Assembly (NCBI GenBank): GCA_022839625.1
Contig: JALHJL010000096.1
Coordinates: forward strand, 1 to 5,829
Source of the DNA: Phycisphaerales bacterium
GTDB taxonomy: Bacteria; Planctomycetota; Phycisphaerae; UBA1845; Fen-1342
Direction of reading: 5' to 3'
DNA: 5,829 nucleotides
The notes below the pieces were generated by a model. That model saw only the letters and a program-made list of their open reading frames with translations. It was not told where the DNA came from and did no database searches. Below are positions 1-5,829 of this stretch, piece by piece. The position numbers were made by a program, and so were the translations under genes. The first letter of the stretch is position 1, and each line of letters opens with the position of its first letter.

Positions 1-111
1 CCCGAGTTGTACGACGACCTGGTCGCGATCATCGAAGAGAATATCGACCTTCAGCCGGACGAGGAGAGCCGGGCATACTGGGAGGCCGTGTACGACGCGT
101 TGGCGGAATAG
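1..111 (+). CDS. C-terminal end of an unrecognised acidic protein (partial, start outside window)
   Basis: The frame is open from the left edge and stops at TAG 109-111, giving the last 36 residues. The tail is strongly acidic, with residues such as YDDLVAIIEENIDLQPDEE and then RAYWEAVYDALAE, and would fold readily as two amphipathic helices. Third codon positions are mostly G or C, as in the intact genes here, and the other two forward frames give Arg/Ser-rich nonsense, so this is the coding frame. I do not recognise the family and assign no function. The dockerin scrap downstream is in the same frame but is separated by this TAG and a further TGA at 130-132, so the two are unlikely to be one protein. 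Confidence 0.6.
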   Translation, partial: PELYDDLVAIIEENIDLQPDEESRAYWEAVYDALAE

Positions 112-132
112 CGAGAGGAAGTCACGGCCTGA

Positions 133-222
133 TGTTGCCACCAACTGGCTGACATCAACGGCGACGGGCTGTACCCGGACTTCGGCGACATCAATCCGTT
201 TGTGACGCTGCTGGTACAGTAG
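133..222 (+). pseudogene. Orphan remnant of a planctomycete dockerin-like C-terminal tail
   Basis: Reading from 133, this frame ends in LADINGDGLYPDFGDINPF followed by VTLLVQ and TAG (220-222). It matches the end of the intact propeller protein at 5347-5418 (DINGDG...SDINPFVTLL). No ATG, GTG or TTG start precedes the motif within the open stretch, and an in-frame TGA lies at 130-132, so this is a broken-off gene end, not a gene. The calcium loop has one residue more than the intact copy between DINGDG and the aromatic F, which shifts the position-12 aspartate and suggests decay. It could instead be the last exon-like piece of a gene disrupted by a deletion immediately upstream. Confidence 0.75.
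151..213 (+). repeat. Direct repeat, left copy: dockerin-tail DNA shared with 5347-5406
   Basis: Two blocks match the end of the propeller gene exactly: 17 bp at 151-167 (same as 5347-5363) and 29 bp at 185-213 (same as 5378-5406). The middle, 168-184, is diverged and three bases longer. Both copies spell Asn-Pro-Phe as AAT CCG TTT, whereas the other DINPF loop of the same protein (about 5266-5280) uses AAC CCC TTC. That shared unusual spelling favours common descent over protein-level convergence. Confidence 0.8.
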
Positions 223-237
223 CCAGGGCGCCCGGCA

Positions 238-259
238 GCGTAGGCCGAAGGGCCTGCGC
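238..259 (+). terminator. Short hairpin after the dockerin remnant, possible old terminator
   Basis: A 9-bp stem with one T-G wobble (238-246 paired with 251-259) closes on a GAAG loop, 16 bases after the TAG of the remnant. It has no T-tract, so it is a weak intrinsic terminator at best. Its position matches that of the proper terminator after the intact propeller gene at 5432-5457. Confidence 0.35.
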
Positions 260-285
260 GGTCCGGGATGGCAGTGTGTCAAGAT

Positions 286-320
286 CGGCCCCACTTTCCG
301 GAAACCGGGAAGTGGGGCCG
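286..320 (+). repeat. Long hairpin repeat, copy 1 (CGGCCCCACTT...AAGTGGGGCCG)
   Basis: A perfect 11-bp inverted repeat (286-296 with 310-320) continues inward through a T-G wobble at 297/309 and four more pairs, giving a 16-bp stem closed by an AAA loop at 302-304. Only two T residues follow on the plus strand. A related hairpin with the same outer nine bases occurs at 5498-5532, also downstream of a dockerin stop codon. It may be a REP-like palindromic element or a backup bidirectional terminator. Confidence 0.75.
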
Positions 321-448
321 TTCGTGCGCCCACCACGGCGCGACGACCCGCGGATGCAAACCCTCTGGGGGGCCGAGCACGCTCAGCCTGGGCGGAGCCC
401 CGACCGCGTCGCCACGAGCCGGCGCGGCGGGGACGCGGCCCTGAGGGG

Positions 449-457
449 TGGTATCAT
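449..457 (+). promoter_or_regulatory. Candidate extended -10 promoter for the metallo-hydrolase gene
   Basis: TG at 449-450, one base, then TATCAT at 452-457 fits the extended -10 pattern. The region 17 bases further upstream is G-rich and gives no good -35. Transcription would begin near 464, leaving a leader of about 40 bases that contains the AAAGGAG ribosome site. It is a pattern match only and could be fortuitous in one place per kilobase or so. Confidence 0.4.
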
Positions 458-504
458 GCGCGACCGGCTGGCTGTTTGCCGCCGGCCGAAGAAAGGAGAC
501 GAAT

Positions 505-1410
505 GTGAACACGACTCGCGTGCAGATTCCGCGATTGCTGGCCGGAGTGCTGGGGCTTTGTGCCGTCGCGTTTGCGCAGGAGCGTCCCCCCATCGAGATC
601 CGCGCATTGCCGGTGGGACCCGACCTGTTCATGCTCACGGGGGCGGGCGGGAACCTCTGCCTGGCGATCGGCGAAGATGGGGCGCTGCTGGTCGATAGCG
701 AGTATGGACAGCTCAGCCCCAAGGTGTTGGCCGCGATCGCGGAGAAGACCGACAAGCCGCTGCGGTTCGTCGTCAACACGCACTGGCATTTCGACCACGT
801 CGGCGGAAACCAGGCCCTGGCCGAGGCCGGGGCGGTCGTCGTCGCGCATGAGAACGTGCGCAAACGCATGAGCGCGGAGCAGGTTCTGGGCGGGCTCGGC
901 CGCCGGATCCCGCCTTCGCCGGCCGCGGCCCTGCCGAAACTCACCTTCGCGGGCGCGCTGACGCTGCACTGGAATGGCGACGAGATACGGATCACGCATC
1001 TGGAGCCCGCGCACACCGACGGCGACAGCATCGTCTACTTCAGCAAGGCCAACGTCCTGCACGCCGGCGACGTGTATTTCAACGGCGTCTACCCGTTCAT
1101 CGACGTAAACGCCGGCGGATCGATCGACGGCATGATCGCGGCCGTGGACCGGCTGCTGGAGCGTGCGGACGCCGACACGAAGATCATCCCGGGGCACGGC
1201 CCGCTGTCGACGCCGGACGAACTGCGGCAGTACCGACAGATGCTGGCCGCCGTACGGGAGCACGTGCAGGCGCTCGTGAAGGAAGGGAAATCGCGCGACG
1301 AGGTCGTCGCCGCCAGGCCGACCAGGAACCTGGATGAGAAGTGGGGCCGCGGAGGTCTGGAGCCCGACGCATTCACGGGCATCGTCTACGACGGAATGAC
1401 GAAGCGTTGA
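505..1410 (+). CDS. Secreted metallo-beta-lactamase-fold hydrolase
   Basis: This is a 301-residue MBL-fold metallo-hydrolase. GTG 505 is chosen because AAAGGAG (492-498) lies six bases upstream and the protein then opens with a clear export signal: basic NTTRVQIPR, a hydrophobic stretch to about residue 22, and a probable cut at AFA-QE near residue 24. Metal ligands are visible: H93-W-H95-F-D97-H98, H170 in PAHTDGD, D189 in LHAGDVYF and H231 in PGHGPL. D189 stands where B1/B2 lactamases have Cys, so the site resembles glyoxalase II or B3-type enzymes, with two zinc ions likely. NGVYPFIDV and GGSIDGMI resemble a widespread family of periplasmic MBL proteins of unproven substrate. Beta-lactamase activity cannot be claimed. 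The gene stands alone and converges with the potassium channel gene. Product class is secure, substrate unknown. Confidence 0.93.
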   Translation: MNTTRVQIPRLLAGVLGLCAVAFAQERPPIEIRALPVGPDLFMLTGAGGNLCLAIGEDGALLVDSEYGQLSPKVLAAIAEKTDKPLRFVVNTHWHFDHVGGNQALAEAGAVVVAHENVRKRMSAEQVLGGLGRRIPPSPAAALPKLTFAGALTLHWNGDEIRITHLEPAHTDGDSIVYFSKANVLHAGDVYFNGVYPFIDVNAGGSIDGMIAAVDRLLERADADTKIIPGHGPLSTPDELRQYRQMLAAVREHVQALVKEGKSRDEVVAARPTRNLDEKWGRGGLEPDAFTGIVYDGMTKR

Positions 1411-1560
1411 TGGAGCGTCGCCCGCCCCCCGCGAACTGAGACAGGGGAGGTCGGTCCGCACGCGGTGCCAAGCCGCCCCTGACCGTGTGGCCCGCCGATG
1501 GCCGGTTCTCGCGGCCCGGCGCTCGGGCTGCGGCGGGGCCTTATCAGTCCGCCGCAGAAG

Positions 1561-1682
1561 TGTAGCGCCGGACCTGAGCTCGCCGCAGCGAGTCGCCCGT
1601 AGCGACCTGCCCGCCGCGGCGGGTGTTCGGCGAGCATTCCATTCGGCTCGAAAAACGTCGGACACGGAGGTCCGACGCTACA
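1561..1682. repeat. 122-bp element with 15-bp terminal inverted repeats (MITE-like candidate)
   Basis: The left end TGTAGCGCCGGACCT (1561-1575) and the reverse complement of the right end (1668-1682, TGTAGCGTCGGACCT) agree at 14 of 15 bases. Between them lie the 14-bp palindrome at 1610-1623 and the terminator hairpin at 1656-1677, which overlaps the right arm. There is no coding potential and no obvious target-site duplication in the bases flanking the ends. It may be a small non-autonomous mobile element or a dispersed intergenic repeat. Whether it recurs in the genome cannot be seen here. Confidence 0.45.
1651..1677 (-). terminator. Intrinsic terminator of the potassium channel gene
   Basis: On the minus strand a perfect 8-bp stem (CGTCGGAC with GTCCGACG, 1656-1663 and 1670-1677, six-base loop) is followed directly by TTTTT (1655-1651). 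It starts about 40 bases beyond the TAA at 1718-1720. Stem plus T-run in the right place makes this the clearest terminator of the window together with that at 5432. Confidence 0.75.
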
Positions 1683-1717
1683 GGTGTGTGGACCACGAAG
1701 ACTTCCGCGGCGGACTG

Positions 1718-3406
<1,689 letters not shown>

Positions 3407-3446
3407 GCGCTCCTCTAACCGTCACGCCGGTGGCGCTACGCGCGGC

Positions 3447-3476
3447 ATTCTATGCGACGACTGTTGCCGCCGGAAA
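3447..3476 (-). promoter_or_regulatory. Candidate promoter of the potassium channel gene
   Basis: On the minus strand TAGAAT (3452-3447) matches the -10 consensus at five of six positions and lies 18 bases from TTTCCG (3476-3471), a weak -35 with three matches. Transcription would start about 35 bases before the GTG at 3406, leaving a short leader that holds the AGAGGAG ribosome site. Confidence 0.4.
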
Positions 3477-3575
3477 CCCGCCCGGCGCCCGTCCGACGCC
3501 GTCTGTCCGGCCCCGCACTTGCGTGGAACAGGAGACGTCACGCGCAATTCCGTTCGTCGGCGCGGCCCAGCAGTG

Positions 3576-3581
3576 TATACT
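3576..3581 (+). promoter_or_regulatory. Candidate -10 element upstream of the propeller-dockerin gene
   Basis: TATACT (3576-3581) matches the -10 consensus at five of six positions and is preceded by TG. It sits inside a small dyad (GCAGT 3570-3574, ACTGC 3579-3583, loop GTAT) that could be an operator. No convincing -35 lies 16-19 bases upstream. The predicted leader to the ATG at 3694 is about 105 bases and contains a GGCAAG/CTTGCC hairpin (3614-3619 with 3625-3630). Confidence 0.35.
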
Positions 3582-3693
3582 GCACCTGAGGAGAGAGCGT
3601 GTCGACGGCCGCGGGCAAGCGGCTCTTGCCGGGACGAGCTTCCGTCAATGCCCGCGCCGCGTTGCTCCGCCCGTGCAAGAGGAGAACGGTGTC

Positions 3694-5418
3694 ATGTCGC
3701 ATCTCGTCGGAACCGCGCTGGTCGCTGTCTGCGTGCTCCTGCTGGGGGCGGCCAGCACGTGCGCACAACTCATCTATGTCGAGCGTTCCACGGGCCTGAG
3801 CCAGCCCGGCCTCGAATCGGGCAACACCGAGCTCGAGTTTGGCGACGTGAACGGCGACGGCCATCCCGACCTGGTCTCCCTCGGAGACCACGGCAATCCG
3901 GGCATCGGCGGCGGGCAGCACGGCATCATGGTCTGGTTCGCCAGCGGCACCGGCACCTGGTCGTTCTATCAGACCGGCAATCTCGGCTACGGCGGCGTCG
4001 CGCTCGGCGATGTCAACAACGACGGGTTGATGGACATCGGCTACGGCATCCATCACAACTATTCCGGCGTTGACCTCGGCGACCAGATCCTGGAGGTGGC
4101 CCTGGGCAACGGCACGGGGCAGGCCTGGACGGCCTGGGACGACGGGCTGGCCACCAACGGCGAGACGTGGGGCATGTTCGGCACCGACTTCGCAGACGTC
4201 GACAACGACGGCGACCTCGACCTCGGCTCCATCAGCTTCGGCTGCTGTGCCGGCGTGCACGTCTATCGCAACAACGGCAACGGCACCTGGACGCAATCGT
4301 TCGGATTCGTCGGCGGCAACTCCACGCTGCTATTCGAGTTCGGCGACGTAAACGGCGACGGCTTCGTCGACTTCGCCTGCGGCCACGGCCAGGGCAACGG
4401 CACCGTCTACCTCGGCAACGGCCTGGGCGGCTTTACGCCCGGCGACGGAAACCTCCCATCCGCCGGAGACTACGGCCGCCAGGGCCTCTCGCTCGGCGAC
4501 GTCACGGGCGACGGCCGCGACGAACTCGCGTTCGCGACGTCGACCGGCGTCGGTGTCTACAGGTGGGTCGCACCCGGGCAGTGGCAGAACCTGTCCGGAA
4601 CGCTGGCCAGCATCGGGGCCGTGAAGCTCACGCAGATCGCCGACATGAATCTCGACGGTTACGGTGACGTGCTCGCCTTCTTCCTCGGCCAGACGAGGAT
4701 TTACGCCGGCGACGGCGCGGGGCAGTGGGAGCTCCTCGCGACCGTCACGACTCCGGCCGCCTGCGATTTCGCAGCGTTCCGCGCGGGCACCGATTTCGAT
4801 CACAACGGTTATCCGGACTTTGCCTTCGTCGCGGAGGAGAACTGTCAGCCGTGGGTCGGCGGCGTCAATCGGTTGCGCGCGTTCGCCGAATCCTCGGTTC
4901 CCACCACGCCTTGGGTGTGGCCGAAGTATCCGCGCGGCGGCGAGAAGCTGATCGCGGGCTCGGTGCGGTTCGCAGACTGGCACGCAGCGGTGCCGTCGGG
5001 CATCGGTCAGCCGACGATGTCGATCGAGCTCTCTATTCACGGGGCGGACGGGCCGTACGCGCCGCTCGCGATCGACGTGCCGAACAGCGGCCGGCTGCAA
5101 TGGATCGTGCCGGCCCACGTGCCGACTTCCAGCGACTGCGTGCTGCGTCTGACCCTCAGCACGGAGCCGCCCGTGAGCGCAACGACGCCCGCCCCGTTCA
5201 CGATTCTCAATCTGGCCCCGCCGCCCGTCGGCGACACGAATTGCAGCGGCGTGGTCGACTTTGGCGACATCAACCCCTTCGTGCTGGCGTTGGCCAACCC
5301 CGCGGGCTACGTCGCCGCGTACCCGCTGTGCGACCTTCTGTTGGCGGACATCAACGGCGACGGCGAGGTGAGCTTCAGCGACATCAATCCGTTTGTGACG
5401 CTGCTGACGGGCAATTGA
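3694..5418 (+). CDS. Secreted seven-repeat FG-GAP/VCBS propeller protein with Ig-like region and dockerin-like tail
   Basis: This 574-residue exported protein starts at ATG 3694, nine bases after AAGAGGAG (3677-3684). Residues 1-24 form a signal peptide with a probable cut at STCA-Q; no lipobox is present. Seven calcium loops of the FG-GAP type begin near residues 51, 106, 168, 218, 269, 317 and 367 (DVNGDGHPD, DVNNDGLMD, DVDNDGDLD, DVNGDGFVD, DVTGDGRDE, DMNLDGYGD, DFDHNGYPD). A spacing of about 50 residues and a count of seven fit one complete beta-propeller. Residues about 409-507 look Ig-like, with the PRGGEKLIAGS opening of KRE9-type domains. The tail carries two dockerin-like loops at about 514 (DTNCSGVVDFGDINPF) and 552 (DINGDGEVSFSDINPF). 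Such proteins are usually extracellular and may bind polysaccharide or other surface proteins; the ligand is unknown. A terminator follows 14 bases after the stop. Confidence 0.92.
   Translation: MSHLVGTALVAVCVLLLGAASTCAQLIYVERSTGLSQPGLESGNTELEFGDVNGDGHPDLVSLGDHGNPGIGGGQHGIMVWFASGTGTWSFYQTGNLGYGGVALGDVNNDGLMDIGYGIHHNYSGVDLGDQILEVALGNGTGQAWTAWDDGLATNGETWGMFGTDFADVDNDGDLDLGSISFGCCAGVHVYRNNGNGTWTQSFGFVGGNSTLLFEFGDVNGDGFVDFACGHGQGNGTVYLGNGLGGFTPGDGNLPSAGDYGRQGLSLGDVTGDGRDELAFATSTGVGVYRWVAPGQWQNLSGTLASIGAVKLTQIADMNLDGYGDVLAFFLGQTRIYAGDGAGQWELLATVTTPAACDFAAFRAGTDFDHNGYPDFAFVAEENCQPWVGGVNRLRAFAESSVPTTPWVWPKYPRGGEKLIAGSVRFADWHAAVPSGIGQPTMSIELSIHGADGPYAPLAIDVPNSGRLQWIVPAHVPTSSDCVLRLTLSTEPPVSATTPAPFTILNLAPPPVGDTNCSGVVDFGDINPFVLALANPAGYVAAYPLCDLLLADINGDGEVSFSDINPFVTLLTGN
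5347..5406 (+). repeat. Direct repeat, right copy: dockerin-tail DNA shared with 151-213
   Basis: This is the intact counterpart of the left remnant, inside the last calcium loop of the propeller protein. Exact matches are 17 bp (5347-5363) and 29 bp (5378-5406), in the same orientation and about 5,193 bp from the left copy. The match extends weakly a few bases upstream (TGGC before GAC) and stops before the TGA. Confidence 0.8.
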
Positions 5419-5431
5419 CGACGGACGAACG

Positions 5432-5470
5432 GGCACGCGCGGCCTGGTGCGTGTGCCGCGTTTCCTTTGT
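5432..5470 (+). terminator. Intrinsic terminator of the propeller-dockerin gene
   Basis: GGCACGCGC (5432-5440) pairs with GCGTGTGCC (5449-5457) through nine pairs, one a G-T wobble, around an eight-base loop. GCG and then a T-rich run TTTCCTTTGT follow. It begins 14 bases past the TGA at 5416-5418, so the later hairpin at 5498 is not needed for termination. Confidence 0.7.
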
Positions 5471-5497
5471 CCCTTATCTCTCATCGTGTTCAAGGAC

Positions 5498-5532
5498 CGG
5501 CCCCACCCCTTGGCAACCAGAGGGTGGGGCCG
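5498..5532. repeat. Long hairpin repeat, copy 2 (CGGCCCCACCC...GGGTGGGGCCG)
   Basis: A perfect 11-bp inverted repeat (5498-5508 with 5522-5532) continues, after a C/A mismatch, through T-G, T-A, G-C and G-C pairs to a CAA loop (5514-5516). Size, outer nine bases and loop layout match copy 1 at 286-320. Weak similarity extends upstream (GTGTTCAAGGAC here, GTGTCAAGAT there). The transposase remnant on the minus strand loses recognisable similarity at or just before this hairpin, so it may sit at an insertion or deletion junction. Confidence 0.75.
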
Positions 5533-5829
5533 TCCCTTGCGCGGGCACGCCGCCCGCTGGTGCCGGGCGACCCATTCGCCGAGCGCCGCCCGCAACGCCC
5601 GGCGATTGGACGGGCTTGCCAGCCGGTCGAGCAGCCGCCAGTCCGAGGGTTGACTGGCCAGTCGCTCGTGCAAGCCGCGCCGGCCGGGGTGGTCCCAGAC
5701 GGACAGCTTCAGCGCCACGTCGTGGGCCAAGGCATCCTGATCGTCCTGGTGGGCGTAGCCCAGCGCCAAGGCGTAGAGGTGCTGACGAAGCAACTCGACC
5801 TGCTCGTAGCGGATGCGCTCGGGGTCGCG
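5533..5829 (-). pseudogene. IS1380-type transposase, N-terminal remnant (runs off right edge)
   Basis: Reading leftward from the edge, the minus strand encodes RDPERIRYEQVELLRQHLYA, then LALGYAHQDDQDALAHD, ERLASQPSDWRLLDRLA and NRRALRAALGEWVARHQRA. These match from memory the N-terminal region of IS1380-family (DDE group 1) transposases, with the ALGY..xDxDxLxHD and LASQP blocks in order. Family members continue with a catalytic-core segment beginning around a D-[ILV]-D-x-[TF] motif. Here the match stops after about WVARHQRA and the frame runs into the 5498-5532 hairpin and then the antisense of the propeller gene. The catalytic domain is therefore missing and the copy should be inactive. The true start lies outside the window. 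The exact break point is uncertain by some 30 bases. Confidence 0.7.

Larger units (their letters stand above)
1411..1717. other. Convergent intergenic region rich in palindromes
   Basis: No gene is visible in these 307 bases between the hydrolase and channel stop codons. They hold several inverted repeats: CAGGGG/CCCCTG (1442-1447 with 1476-1481) enclosing GCAC/GTGC; a perfect 9-bp stem CTGCGGCGG/CCGCCGCAG (1528-1536 with 1549-1557, loop 12); a 14-bp perfect palindrome at 1610-1623; and the 1656-1677 hairpin listed separately. None on the plus strand has a T-tract, so the hydrolase gene has no textbook intrinsic terminator, though the 1528-1557 stem could serve. Confidence 0.6.

Noticed and set aside
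404..438. CCGCGTC/GACGCGG inverted repeat (404-410 with 432-438) as an operator for the hydrolase
   Set aside because: A 7-bp match with a 21-base loop in very GC-rich DNA is expected by chance and has no further support.
448..504. Upstream GTG start at 448 for the metallo-hydrolase
   Set aside because: It has no ribosome site, overlaps the candidate -10 element, and adds 19 residues before an otherwise typical signal peptide. GTG 505 has AAAGGAG at good spacing.
1339..1349. The 11-mer AAGTGGGGCCG inside the hydrolase, identical to the right arm of the 286-320 hairpin
   Set aside because: It encodes the Lys-Trp-Gly-Arg of a C-terminal segment typical of this MBL family and has no inverted partner nearby, so it is probably a coincidence.
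454..1665. Long minus-strand frame across the metallo-hydrolase
   Set aside because: It is antisense to a gene with a complete set of metal ligands and is an Arg/Ala/Gly-rich shadow with no recognisable domain.
3844..4821. The repeated aspartate-rich loops as a DNA tandem repeat
   Set aside because: The seven units are spaced irregularly by 48-62 codons and are conserved as protein motifs, not as near-identical DNA. They are propeller blades.
4330..5532. Continuation of the transposase frame leftward through the hairpin to 4330
   Set aside because: After the hairpin the frame is simply the antisense of the propeller gene. The Val/Asp/Arg-rich translation has no transposase core motifs.

Overview
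The window is GC-rich and looks like a planctomycete chromosome, most likely Phycisphaerae or a relative. The main clue is the C-terminal tail with the DINGDG...DINPFVTLL signature, a dockerin-like double calcium loop with a conserved Asn-Pro-Phe that I associate with secreted planctomycete proteins. A transposase remnant that resembles planctomycete IS1380-family proteins agrees with this. The lineage is inferred from memory of these families, without a search.

Layout, left to right. The last 36 codons of an unrecognised acidic protein (1-111, +) are followed by an orphan scrap of a dockerin-like tail with no start (133-222), a short hairpin (238-259) and a long hairpin (286-320). Next is a secreted metallo-beta-lactamase-fold hydrolase (505-1410, +). 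It converges with a two-transmembrane potassium channel carrying two RCK/TrkA domains (1718-3406, -). The gap between them holds a 122-bp inverted-repeat element whose right arm forms the channel gene's terminator. Diverging from the channel is a secreted protein (3694-5418, +) with seven FG-GAP/VCBS calcium loops, probably a seven-bladed propeller, then an Ig-like region and a dockerin-like tail. It is followed by its own terminator (5432-5470), a second long hairpin related to the one at 286-320 (5498-5532), and the N-terminal remnant of an IS1380-type transposase (5533-5829, -) that runs off the right edge.

The genes do not look like one operon or pathway: each intact gene has its own leader, and orientations alternate. 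The hydrolase and the propeller protein both carry export signals. The channel belongs in the inner membrane. I see no defence system, CRISPR array, tRNA or rRNA.

The most unusual aspect is architectural. A composite of 'dockerin 3' end, short hairpin, long CGGCCCCAC hairpin' occurs twice in direct orientation about 5.2 kb apart and brackets the three intact genes. The left copy is a decayed scrap and the right copy is the end of a live gene. The right hairpin also lies where the transposase remnant loses its family match. This points to duplication or recombination at dockerin gene ends, not to a new enzymatic system.
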